Below, one piece after another: positions 8,380-16,306 of a stretch of DNA of 37,534 nucleotides (its first letter is position 1; the number at the start of each line of letters is the position of its first letter). The notes beneath the pieces are model-generated. The model ran no database searches. It saw nothing but the letters and a program-made list of their open reading frames with translations, and was not told the origin of the DNA. Both the position numbers and the translations under genes were made by a program. This DNA is from JANXLS01 sp038227045. GTDB lineage: Bacteria; Planctomycetota; SZUA-567; H5-PLA8. Location: NCBI GenBank assembly GCA_038227045.1, contig JBBRQD010000052.1, forward strand, positions 1 through 37,534, written 5' to 3'.

Positions 8380-10200
8380 TTACTTCTGCTTCTCTTCCAA
8401 TTCCGCCCAGCGCGCGTAAAACTCGTCGACTTTCGCCTGCGCGTCTGAGAGATCGTGGCAGCGTTCCATCAGCAGCTTCGGATCGCCCGCGACTTCCGGC
8501 GACTCCAGAACCCGCAGCAGCCCTTGAACGATCTCCTCGCCTTCCAGGATCGCCGCCTCCATTTTGTCCCATTCGAGCTGCTCCTTATAGGAGAGCCGCT
8601 TGTTGCTCTTTGGCTGCTCTTTTTTCGACGCGCCCTTATTGCCCTCCGTTTTCCGCGCGTCGGCTTCCTGCGAACGCGCTTCGTTTTGCGCGTTTTGCCA
8701 TTGCGTGTAATCGGTGAAAAGCTCGTTGCCGCCCTTTCCGTCCAAGCCCAAAATGTCCGTCGCCAAACGCGTCAGCATGTAGCGGTCGTGCGTAATCAAC
8801 ACCAGCGCACCGGGAAAATCCGACAGACTTTCTTCGAGTACTTCGAGCGACGGAATGTCCAGATCGTTCGTCGGTTCGTCGAGCAGCAGAATATCCGCCG
8901 GACGCAGCATCAGGTTCGCGATCAGGATGCGCGCCTGCTCGCCACCCGATAGACTTTTGACCGGCATCTCCAATTGCTCCGGCTTGAATAAAAATCGTTT
9001 CGCCCACGACGCGACGTGTTCCGAACGGTCGCGGAACCAGACGGTGTCGCCGGTCGGCGCGAGCGCCCGGCGCAGCGTCACCTCTTTGTCGAGCTGCTCG
9101 CGGCTCTGATCGAAATACACGATGCGCAACTTTTCCGCGCGCTCAATCGTGCCCGAATCGGGTTCCAATTCGCCGGTCAACAAGCGCAGGAACGTCGTTT
9201 TGCCGCTGCCATTCTGCCCGAGCAACCCGAGCTTCATGCCGGGCGAGAGAATCAGGTTCAAACCGGAGATCAACTTCCGTTCGCCGAGACTTTTTTCCAC
9301 ATTCTTGAGCACAACGAGCTTGTTGGCTTTGCGATCGGACGACGTGAAATCGATGCGCACCGGGCTGCCCTGATTGTTGCGCTGTTTCACGTCGGCGAGT
9401 TCGTCGATCAGGCGGCCGGCCGAGTTAATGCGGCCTTTCTGCTTGGTCGTGCGTCCGTGCGCGCCGCGGCGGAGCCATTCGATTTCGCGCTTCACCACGC
9501 CTTGCAGCGCGCGCTGCTGTTCTTGCTGGCCTTCCAAAAACTCCTCGCGTTTGATCAGAAAATCGCTGTAGCGGCCCGTCGAGCTGTAAAATCCGTCGGG
9601 ATAGCAGCGGTTCAATTCGAAGACGCGATTGGCGGCGTTTTCCAAAAAGTAACGGTCGTGGCTGATCATCAGCACGGCGAACGACGCGTTGGCCAGAAAC
9701 TTTTCAAGCCACAAAATACCCTCGAGATCGAGATGATTGGTCGGCTCGTCCATGAGCAGCAATTCGGGTTCGCGAACCAGTTCGCGCGCAATCGCCACGC
9801 GTTTTCGCCAGCCGCCGGAGAGCCGCTCGACAGGCATCACCTGCAAATCGCGCGCAAATCCAACGCGCGTAAACACGGAATCGATGCGATAGGCGTGTTC
9901 GTGTTCTTCAAGATGCTCGCCTTCCACAGCCGCGGCGAGAATGGTCGTTGCCGTCGAACCGGGTTCAAACGAATCTTCCTGCGGCACATAGCCCATGCGC
10001 AACTGACGCTTGAGAACGAGCGTCCCGCCGTCCATCTCTTCCATGCCCGCGAGCATTTTAATCAGCGTCGATTTGCCCGAGCCATTAGGCCCAATCAAGC
10101 CAAGCCGCTCGCCTTCGTGAACGCCGAAGGTGAGACCATCAAACAAAACGCGAGTGCCGAACGATTTTTTGAGACCTTGACAACTTAACAAAACGGCCAT
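8380..10200 (-). CDS. uup: ABC-F family ATPase, Uup-like
   Basis: A 606-residue soluble protein with two ABC ATPase domains and no membrane segments, the ABC-F layout that acts on ribosomes or nucleic-acid complexes. Domain 1 has GPNGSGKST, signature LSGGWRKRVA and MDEPTNHLD. The linker carries GRTTKQKGRI, typical of Uup. Domain 2 has GQNGSGKTT, LSGGEQARILIA and DEPTNDLD. After a Lys/Glu-rich spacer (EGNKGASKKEQPKSNKR), the C-terminus (about 545-606) is a predicted coiled coil beginning LSYKEQLEWDKMEAAI, the Uup DNA-binding region. ATG 10200 is followed directly by the first domain. Family knowledge links Uup to ribosome assembly and to tolerance of transposon excision and replication stress; the symbol is by similarity. 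Confidence 0.88.
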   Translation of the reverse strand: MAVLLSCQGLKKSFGTRVLFDGLTFGVHEGERLGLIGPNGSGKSTLIKMLAGMEEMDGGTLVLKRQLRMGYVPQEDSFEPGSTATTILAAAVEGEHLEEHEHAYRIDSVFTRVGFARDLQVMPVERLSGGWRKRVAIARELVREPELLLMDEPTNHLDLEGILWLEKFLANASFAVLMISHDRYFLENAANRVFELNRCYPDGFYSSTGRYSDFLIKREEFLEGQQEQQRALQGVVKREIEWLRRGAHGRTTKQKGRINSAGRLIDELADVKQRNNQGSPVRIDFTSSDRKANKLVVLKNVEKSLGERKLISGLNLILSPGMKLGLLGQNGSGKTTFLRLLTGELEPDSGTIERAEKLRIVYFDQSREQLDKEVTLRRALAPTGDTVWFRDRSEHVASWAKRFLFKPEQLEMPVKSLSGGEQARILIANLMLRPADILLLDEPTNDLDIPSLEVLEESLSDFPGALVLITHDRYMLTRLATDILGLDGKGGNELFTDYTQWQNAQNEARSQEADARKTEGNKGASKKEQPKSNKRLSYKEQLEWDKMEAAILEGEEIVQGLLRVLESPEVAGDPKLLMERCHDLSDAQAKVDEFYARWAELEEKQK

Positions 10201-10293
10201 GGTGCGAGGTTTTCCGAGAATAACGAATGGTGCCTTTCGAACTCGGGAGCAGTATAGCCGAGTTGGCTGGAAATAATAGCGGCACGATTGGCC

Positions 10294-11748
10294 TTATGAT
10301 TCAAATCCCAGTGCCTTCAATTGCGCGGCCATGTACTTGAGCTGACGCGCTTCGCGTATCTGCCGGAACGGCGGTAGCGCGGCCCAGCCATACCGCAACG
10401 CGCCGCGCCATGTCAGTCGAAGTTCATCATCTGGCGACGCCGTTTCCAAAAGGCCTGCCTCGATCTGGACTCGGCGGTGATCCGCATAGGCCTCTCGAAC
10501 GCAGTTGGCCGCATCGCATAACGAACCAATGGGCACACGCATTCCAACCTCGTCACGTTCAATCCGCTTCAGGTTCGCTCGATGCACATCAAACAACGTC
10601 GAAATGGGTGTGTCTTCGCTGACGCGCATCACGCGGAGTTTTGAAAATGCGTCGTCGTGTTCGAATATCGGGCTGGATGTGGTCACGGCGCGAACGCCGC
10701 ATTCAAAATGCGTGCGAAAAATCAGATTGCGAAATTTGATCACGTTTCGTTGTGTACGAATCACGAGACATTGTGCCAGGATGTGTTCGGGGTGCGTCCA
10801 AAAACGAGAAACGGATGAATTGCCTTTCGACGTTTCTTCTTCAGTGCAATAGCCCAATGGCTTGAACCCCAGTGCTTCAACTGGCAAGTCAAACGAATTC
10901 AAATGATCGCGATCTTCGGGGCACAAGCTCGTGCCATCGTTTTCTTCCAGTTTTGCGCGCGCGGGATACCGATTTTTGCGGGCTAAAAAGGGCATGAGCG
11001 GAAAGAGAATTGGGGTCATCAAACAGATTAAAACAAATTGCAGACAGTTTCCCCCGCCCAACGAAAAGACGCTTTCATCTTTATTTATGCGGTCCTTCGC
11101 GGCTCCAATTTCGGGATGTTCTCGCTCAAATTTTCGGCATTTTCGCTCAACCAAATAGAGGGGCACAATCGACAACGCAAAGACGGCCAGTCCGATTGGC
11201 CCCAAGACGGGATTGCCCCATACACTGACGTAAAAAGTCACTACTAAGACGGCGAATCCAGCGGCTGCGATCCAATGCGCGCCCAAAATGCGCCAACGCA
11301 CTTTGGAACGGCGCTCGTTCATGCGTTCCGCGCATTCCCAGCCGCGCCCGGTGCTCAGCAAAACAGCAGCCATGACGATGCCGACAAACCAGGACTTTTC
11401 ATGCGATCTAAAACCAAAGGCATCAAACACGGCCAGAGCGCCGCTGGTAATTGCGCCGATGACAAAACCAGAAACCAGCCATTCCGCCAGACGAGTCTGC
11501 GGGCGAAAGAACAAATGATAAACAACCTTGCCAAGTAAAATTAAAATCGTAATGCAGATAAACGCGAACATGTAAGGCGATGTCTCGGAGTGACTCCCTT
11601 TCGATGGATACCAAAATACCACCATCATGATAACAAAATAGAACAGGACGAGCATACGCAAGGCCGTCAAGTCTCTTGGAGCCGGAGCACGGGGTTTTGC
11701 GGCGGGGGGAGTAGGCTTTTTTTCAGGTGCGTTGGAAGTGGATGACAC
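10294..11748 (-). CDS. Unknown polytopic membrane protein with cytoplasmic C-terminal domain
   Basis: I do not recognise this 484-residue protein. The first 25 residues are Pro/Lys/Ala-rich. About seven hydrophobic segments follow (near 30-47, 55-75, 88-110, 117-133, 155-175, 180-197 and 237-257). The last about 220 residues are soluble and charged, with motifs such as FRTHFECGVRAVTTSSP and DDELRLTWRGALRYGWAALP. The start is GTG at 11748, five bases after the stop of the upstream 62-residue gene, so it is probably translated by coupling. It ends the three-gene operon 12351-10294. A membrane scaffold or transport-related role would be a guess. Confidence 0.7.
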   Translation of the reverse strand: MSSTSNAPEKKPTPPAAKPRAPAPRDLTALRMLVLFYFVIMMVVFWYPSKGSHSETSPYMFAFICITILILLGKVVYHLFFRPQTRLAEWLVSGFVIGAITSGALAVFDAFGFRSHEKSWFVGIVMAAVLLSTGRGWECAERMNERRSKVRWRILGAHWIAAAGFAVLVVTFYVSVWGNPVLGPIGLAVFALSIVPLYLVERKCRKFEREHPEIGAAKDRINKDESVFSLGGGNCLQFVLICLMTPILFPLMPFLARKNRYPARAKLEENDGTSLCPEDRDHLNSFDLPVEALGFKPLGYCTEEETSKGNSSVSRFWTHPEHILAQCLVIRTQRNVIKFRNLIFRTHFECGVRAVTTSSPIFEHDDAFSKLRVMRVSEDTPISTLFDVHRANLKRIERDEVGMRVPIGSLCDAANCVREAYADHRRVQIEAGLLETASPDDELRLTWRGALRYGWAALPPFRQIREARQLKYMAAQLKALGFES

Positions 11749-11752
11749 GGAA

Positions 11753-11941
11753 TTAACCCTGTTGCTTTCGCACTCTTGCCATCACTTGCTCCCAAGTCCG
11801 ACCCAGATTCGGATTTTCAGCAAACTGCTTTTTATGCCGTCGCAGTTCGTCTCGTACAGAACCAGACACGCTCACAATTCTTTTCGAAATCATTTCGTGG
11901 GCTTCCCGTATTTCCGATTTCGCGGGAAAGCGCTTTATCAT
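11753..11941 (-). CDS. Small unknown protein, middle gene of the coupled operon
   Basis: A 62-residue basic protein. Its ATG overlaps the stop of the upstream gene as ATGA, which is strong evidence that it is translated. The C-terminus, NPNLGRTWEQVMARVRK, resembles the tail of short addiction-module component proteins (TIGR02574-like, ending in a WEEV.AR pattern), but the first half does not clearly match, and no toxin of the usual size follows; the next gene is a 484-residue membrane protein. The sequence is mostly helical and charged. It may be an assembly partner of its membrane neighbours or an orphan antitoxin-like fold. Confidence 0.55.
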   Translation of the reverse strand: MIKRFPAKSEIREAHEMISKRIVSVSGSVRDELRRHKKQFAENPNLGRTWEQVMARVRKQQG

Positions 11942-12351
11942 CGATTCTTTGCGCTGAAAAAATGGCTAATCAAACCATTGCGGACCTGCTGATACTGTCG
12001 CAGTTTCGCTTGGTACTCGACGGCAATTTTGTATTCTAAAATGAACTTCAACACAATTGTGGCGAGAAACACACATCCCACAATAAGGATATAATTCGGA
12101 GCGCTGCTCCAGATTGCGACAACTATCCACACAAGAAAAAAAGTAATGCTAGCGATTCCAATTGCAATGCATCGCGATTTTTCAGGCTCTACTTTTATCC
12201 TGCTGCACGATTCATCTCCCTCATCGTCTGAACCATCTTTCCTATAGTGGACATATTTTTTCTCTTCGTTTTCCCACGCCGCATCCAAGCACGCGATATC
12301 TCGATTCAGTTCGTTTTCATCGTATGTTTTCACGCCTAATTCGTCTTCCAT
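11938..12351 (-). CDS. Unknown two-helix membrane protein, first gene of the coupled operon
   Basis: A 137-residue protein with a long acidic, soluble N-terminus (Asp/Glu-rich, with GSDDEGDES near 41-49) and two hydrophobic helices (about 65-82 and 88-105), followed by a coiled-coil-like tail. I do not recognise a family. Its stop overlaps the next ATG by four bases (ATGA). The composition is notably lower in GC than its neighbours, hinting that the operon was acquired. Together with the next two genes it forms an uncharacterised membrane system. Confidence 0.6.
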   Translation of the reverse strand: MEDELGVKTYDENELNRDIACLDAAWENEEKKYVHYRKDGSDDEGDESCSRIKVEPEKSRCIAIGIASITFFLVWIVVAIWSSAPNYILIVGCVFLATIVLKFILEYKIAVEYQAKLRQYQQVRNGLISHFFSAKNR

Positions 12352-12385
12352 TGTCGTAGACGCCCAGCGCGAGCGAAATGACTAC

Positions 12386-12407
12386 GCCCTCTCCCGAAGG
12401 AGAGGGC
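12386..12407. terminator. GC-rich hairpin downstream of the Gfo/Idh/MocA gene
   Basis: GCCCTCTCC and GGAGAGGGC form a perfect 9-bp stem around a CGAA tetraloop (UUCG as read on the minus strand, a very stable loop). It lies 27 bp after the Gfo/Idh/MocA stop and 35 bp before the start of the three-gene operon. There is no T-run, so it may act as a 3'-end stabiliser or a Rho-assisted terminator, or be a dispersed repeat. Confidence 0.55.
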
Positions 12408-12433
12408 AACTTCTGGTTATGTGATTCATACCG

Positions 12434-13468
12434 CTACCCGATCTTGACAATCTTCCCCTGCACCGCCGCTTCCATTGCGGTCAAGATCACGTCCAGCGAG
12501 CGGTAGCCTTCCATGCCGTCGATTGTCGGCGGCGTTTTGCTTTCGATGCTTTTCGTGAAGAGATCGATCACGCCGCTCGGCACCTGCTTTTCGTTTGTGG
12601 ACATTTCGCCGACCTTGTGCATCTCTTTGTCGCCGTTGCGATAGTTGACGATCACGCCGTAGACCGGATCGGTGCCCAGCGACATGACGCCTCTTTCACA
12701 ATACAGCACCGTATAATTTTCTTCCGCGCCGTAGTTCGTCCAGCTCAGGATCATGCTGCCGATCACGCCGCCGGTGGTCTTGAATGTCAGGTAGGCGTTG
12801 TCGTCGATGTCGATCAGATTGCCGTCCTGGTCCTTCTTGTCGAGCGTCGAGACGAAGCCGCCGACTTCGGCAAATTCCTGTCCGAGCAGCCAGCGTAGCA
12901 AGTCGGCTTTGTGGACACCGAGATCGCCGGTGACGCCCATCGATGCCTGGCCCTTTTTGAAGAACCAGCTCTTTGCGCCCTCGATCGCCCAGCCTTCGGG
13001 CCCGGGGTGCTTGAACGCCGTGCGGAACGCGAGCACTTTGCCGAGCTTCCCGCCGGCCAGAATTTCCTTCGCGCGCACATGCGGCGGCATCAGGCGCTGA
13101 TTGAGGCCGATCATCAGATACTTGCCGGTCTTCTTGGACGTGTCGATCATCGCTTGGGCATCGGCGCGAGTCGTGGCCATGGGTTTTTCACACAGAACGT
13201 GCTTGCCGGCGTTGAGCGCTTCGATGCTTTGCGCCGCGTGCAGCGTGTTCGGACCGCAGACGACGATGGCGTCAACGTTGGGATCCTTGAGCATCTCTTT
13301 GTAATCGGTGTACGCTTTCGCGCCGTATTTGGCGGCGATTGCATCGACGCGCTCTTTGACCGGATCGGCAATCGCCGCGACTTTCGACGCGGGATTGGCC
13401 GCGCATTCGGGGATGTGGCGACGCTGGGCGATTGCGCCGCAGCCAATGATTCCGTAGCGGACGGGCAT
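12434..13468 (-). CDS. Gfo/Idh/MocA-family NAD(P)-dependent oxidoreductase
   Basis: A 344-residue cytoplasmic dehydrogenase of the sugar or inositol oxidoreductase superfamily; the substrate is not identifiable from sequence. The Rossmann motif is GIIGCGAIA (6-14), the conserved EKP is at 94-96, and the catalytic-region motif GVHKADLLRWLLG (184-196) has the His and Asp expected in this family. Start ATG 13468 is chosen over the upstream ATG 13510 because AAGGAG lies nine bases before it and the Rossmann strand begins right after it. It is transcribed away from the efflux operon, leaving a 219-bp divergent promoter region. There is no Tat signal, unlike many PVC paralogues. Confidence 0.88.
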   Translation of the reverse strand: MPVRYGIIGCGAIAQRRHIPECAANPASKVAAIADPVKERVDAIAAKYGAKAYTDYKEMLKDPNVDAIVVCGPNTLHAAQSIEALNAGKHVLCEKPMATTRADAQAMIDTSKKTGKYLMIGLNQRLMPPHVRAKEILAGGKLGKVLAFRTAFKHPGPEGWAIEGAKSWFFKKGQASMGVTGDLGVHKADLLRWLLGQEFAEVGGFVSTLDKKDQDGNLIDIDDNAYLTFKTTGGVIGSMILSWTNYGAEENYTVLYCERGVMSLGTDPVYGVIVNYRNGDKEMHKVGEMSTNEKQVPSGVIDLFTKSIESKTPPTIDGMEGYRSLDVILTAMEAAVQGKIVKIG

Positions 13469-13687
13469 GGGGTGTGTCTCCTTATAGGGTGTGTTGTGCG
13501 ATGATGGCATCGGCCCGTAGCTTCCGAAATTACGAGCGTTTTGTCAAGCGGCGGGAGAGGAAAACCAAAGATAGTCTCCGTCACATCCTCATTAAATCCT
13601 CGTCATACCCTTTAAGGAAGCTCGCTCTTGGAGTAAACTCTAAAGTGCGCGAGTGCGCCGCCGCTACTGGATCGCCCGAGGACCGTA

Positions 13688-15439
13688 ATGCGTAAATATT
13701 TTGGACTCTTCATCTGGCTTTTTGTAATCGCCGCAATTGGCGGAGGCGCCTTCTTTTTTTATCATCGAGTCACTGCGGCTCCCGAGCGAAGCTACCGCAC
13801 CGCGCCGGTGAAACGCGGCAGCCTTGTGTCATCGATCAGCGCGACGGGCGTGGTCGAGCCTGAAGAGGTCGTCGATATCGGCGCTCAGGTCGCCGGGCGC
13901 ATCAACTCGTTTGGTACGGATAAATCCGGAAAACAGGTCGACTACGGATCGGTCGTCGAAGCCAATACGGTTCTCGCGCAAATCGACGCATCGCTTTACG
14001 AATCCGACCTCGCGCAAGCCAAGGCGCAGTTGGATGTCGACACCGCCGGTGTCGCCAAGGCGCGCGCCGATTTGGAGACATCCAAAGCCAAGCTCGAACA
14101 AGCGAAATCCGATTCGGAGACGCTGAAAGCCAAACTCGATCAAGCGAATTCCGATTTGACCCAATTCAACGCCAAGCTCGAACAGGTTCAGTCCGACTTG
14201 CAGCAATTCAACGCCAAAGTCGAGCAGACGAAGAGCGACTTGCAGCAATTCCAGGCCAAGTACGAACAAGCTCAACGCGACTGGGCGCGCGCCCAGAAAC
14301 TCGGACCGTCGGACGCGCTATCCCAGGAAGCTTACGATGCGTTTAAAGGCGTATACGAGGCTGCGCTGGCCGGCGTGAACTCGGCCAAATCGATGATCGC
14401 CCAGGCGGACGCCAATGCCGTATCGCAGAAAGCAGTCATCGCTCAGGCCCGCGCGAATATCGAATCGCAAAAATCCGTCATCGCTCAGTCCAAAGCGGCC
14501 ATCGAATCGCAGAAGTCGGTCATCGCGCAAGCCAGCGCCGCGATCCTCTCCTCCGACGCGGCGATCAAGCAAGCGCAAGGCACCGTGGCCCACGATGTGG
14601 CCGGGGTCAGCCGCGCGCAGCAGAACGTCGATTACTGCACGATCAAGTCGCCGGTGAAAGGCGTGATCATCGATCGCCGCGTCAACATCGGCCAAACGGT
14701 CGTCTCGAGCCTCAACGCACCCAGTTTGTTTCTGCTCGCCAAAAATTTGAATCGCATGCAGGTCTGGGTCTCGATGAACGAAGCCGACATCGGCAACATC
14801 AAACCCGGCCAGCCCGTGACGTTCACCATCGATGCCTTTGCCGGACGCGTCTTCAAGGGCAGCGTCCGCAAGGTGCGTCTGAATGCCACGATGACGCAAA
14901 ATGTCGTGACGTACACGGTCGAAGTCGAGACGGACAATTCGAGCGGCACGCTGCTCCCTTACATGACCGCCAACGCGCAGTTCGAAGTGGCGCGGCGCGA
15001 GGACGTGCTGCTGGTTCCAAACGCCGCGTTGCGCTACGTTCCAAAACCGGACGAAATTGCGCCCGATGTCGTTCAGGAAGAGGAAGAAAAACCTGCGCGT
15101 GGACAAGGACGCTCGGGCTCGGAAAATCCTTCCACGGTGAAAGCCGAGACGACCGCAAAATCCGACACTCCGGAAAAACCCGCGCACGTCAAGTCCGGCA
15201 TGGGCCGGGCGCGCGTCTGGATCAAGGATGGCAATTTTCTTCGGCCCATCCGTATTCGAACCGGCATCACGGACGGGGTCAACACCGAGGTCAAGAGCGA
15301 CGAGTTGACGGAAGAAACGATGCTGATCGTCGGAAAACAATCGCAAACGTCCGCGGACGGCGACGCGCCCAAGAATCCCTTCGCGCCGCAATTGGGCCGG
15401 CCGCGTTCGAGTCAATCGTCGTCCACGCAGCCGAAGTAA
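13688..15439 (+). CDS. macA: MacA/HlyD-type periplasmic adaptor of a tripartite efflux pump
   Basis: A 583-residue membrane-fusion protein that links an inner-membrane ABC permease to an outer-membrane channel. It has an N-terminal membrane helix (about 5-27), a split lipoyl domain (GVVEPEEVVDIGAQVAGRI near 55-73 and the partner strand KSPVKGVIIDRRVNIGQ near 318-334), a long alpha-hairpin, then beta-barrel and membrane-proximal parts. The hairpin is made of 14-residue units: five with the pattern (K/N/Q)AK.(E/D)Q..SD in the ascending arm (14084-14281) and four with SQK.VIAQ in the descending arm (14411-14578), so it is longer than usual. A Lys/Glu/Ser-rich insertion sits at about 465-505. GAGG precedes ATG 13688. 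It heads a four-gene operon. The symbol is by similarity. Confidence 0.88.
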   Translation: MRKYFGLFIWLFVIAAIGGGAFFFYHRVTAAPERSYRTAPVKRGSLVSSISATGVVEPEEVVDIGAQVAGRINSFGTDKSGKQVDYGSVVEANTVLAQIDASLYESDLAQAKAQLDVDTAGVAKARADLETSKAKLEQAKSDSETLKAKLDQANSDLTQFNAKLEQVQSDLQQFNAKVEQTKSDLQQFQAKYEQAQRDWARAQKLGPSDALSQEAYDAFKGVYEAALAGVNSAKSMIAQADANAVSQKAVIAQARANIESQKSVIAQSKAAIESQKSVIAQASAAILSSDAAIKQAQGTVAHDVAGVSRAQQNVDYCTIKSPVKGVIIDRRVNIGQTVVSSLNAPSLFLLAKNLNRMQVWVSMNEADIGNIKPGQPVTFTIDAFAGRVFKGSVRKVRLNATMTQNVVTYTVEVETDNSSGTLLPYMTANAQFEVARREDVLLVPNAALRYVPKPDEIAPDVVQEEEEKPARGQGRSGSENPSTVKAETTAKSDTPEKPAHVKSGMGRARVWIKDGNFLRPIRIRTGITDGVNTEVKSDELTEETMLIVGKQSQTSADGDAPKNPFAPQLGRPRSSQSSSTQPK

Positions 15440-15470
15440 TGCGTCGAATTTGATCGGTTCGGAGTGTTGC

Positions 15471-16175
15471 ATGGAACTAATGCAGTTAAACGACATTTTC
15501 AAGACGTACCATCTCGGCGAGATGGACGTGCCGGTGCTCAAGGGCATCACGCTGACCGTGAAGCGCGGCGAACTCGTGGCGCTGATGGGCGCTTCCGGTT
15601 CGGGCAAAACCACCTTGATGAATCTGCTCGGCTGCCTGGATCGTCCCACGTCCGGCAGCTATTGGCTGGACGGTCTCGAAGTATCGGCGATGAACGCGGA
15701 CCAGCGGGCCTTGGTGCGGAATTCGAAAATCGGCTTTGTCTTCCAGAGCTTCAACCTGCTGGCCCGCACCAGCGCTCTTGAAAATGTGATGATGCCGCTG
15801 ACGTATAACGCAACGACTTTATCCGAAAGCGACGGACGCAAGCGCGCGATCGAACTGCTGAAGCGAGTGGGCCTTGCCGACCGCATGGACCACGAACCGT
15901 CCCAGCTTTCGGGCGGACAGCAGCAGCGTGTCGCCATCGCCCGCGCGCTGATCAACAATCCGCCCCTGCTGTTCGCCGACGAACCCACGGGAAATCTAGA
16001 CACCAAGACTAGCAAAGAAGTGCTGGCTATGTTCAAAAAAATAAACGCCGAAGAACGCATCACCGTCATTCTGGTAACACACGATAACGATGTCGCCAGC
16101 AACGCCAAACGAATCGTCAGAATTAGCGATGGATTGGTCGTCGCCAATGAGTACCCGACAGGGGAAACCAAGTGA
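15471..16175 (+). CDS. MacB/LolD-type ABC transporter ATP-binding protein
   Basis: A 234-residue ATPase that powers the efflux complex from the cytoplasmic face. It has Walker A GASGSGKTT (40-48), Q-loop FVFQSFNLL, signature LSGGQQQRVA (146-155), Walker B with LLFADEPTGNLD (166-177) and the H-loop VTHD. The short MacB/LolD/FtsE-type length and the SFNLL motif assign it to the mechanotransmission (type VII) ABC class, with ATPase and permease on separate chains. ATG 15471 is preferred to an in-frame TTG at 15450, since CGGAG precedes it. It lies 31 bp downstream of the adaptor gene. Its stop is the first base triplet of a long inverted repeat. Confidence 0.9.
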   Translation: MELMQLNDIFKTYHLGEMDVPVLKGITLTVKRGELVALMGASGSGKTTLMNLLGCLDRPTSGSYWLDGLEVSAMNADQRALVRNSKIGFVFQSFNLLARTSALENVMMPLTYNATTLSESDGRKRAIELLKRVGLADRMDHEPSQLSGGQQQRVAIARALINNPPLLFADEPTGNLDTKTSKEVLAMFKKINAEERITVILVTHDNDVASNAKRIVRISDGLVVANEYPTGETK

Positions 16176-16269
16176 CAAGGTGACCCGGTGACAAGGTGAG
16201 GGGGTGAAACAACACATGAACTTCGAAACCAATTCACCATGTCACCTTGTCACCCCATCACCTTGTCAT
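16172..16269. repeat. Long inverted repeat (GGTGACAAGGTGA units) between ATPase and permease genes
   Basis: The left arm (16172-16207) and right arm (16234-16269) are inverted copies matching at most positions over 36 bp, with a 26-bp loop. Each arm holds two copies of a GTGACAAGGTGA core. The left arm starts at the ATPase stop codon and the right arm ends 37 bp before the permease start. As RNA it would form a large hairpin inside the operon message, which could slow 3' decay or lower downstream expression. A dispersed mobile repeat is an alternative. Confidence 0.8.
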
Positions 16270-16306
16270 CGTTTTCTTCTCAGTTTGCACTAGAGAACCA
16301 AAGTCC

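Noticed and set aside
9016..10188. Long open frame (390 codons) on the strand opposite the ABC-F gene
   Set aside because: It is a shadow of the Uup-like gene, has no domain pattern and is explained by high GC at third positions of the true frame.
11753..11941. Toxin-antitoxin pair made by the 62-residue protein and a neighbour
   Set aside because: The neighbours are membrane proteins of 137 and 484 residues, with no RelE-like toxin; only the C-terminal pattern is antitoxin-like.
14318..15649. Long open frame (443 codons) opposite the efflux adaptor gene
   Set aside because: It is rich in Arg/Asp/His with no recognisable fold, and the plus-strand adaptor is clearly the gene.
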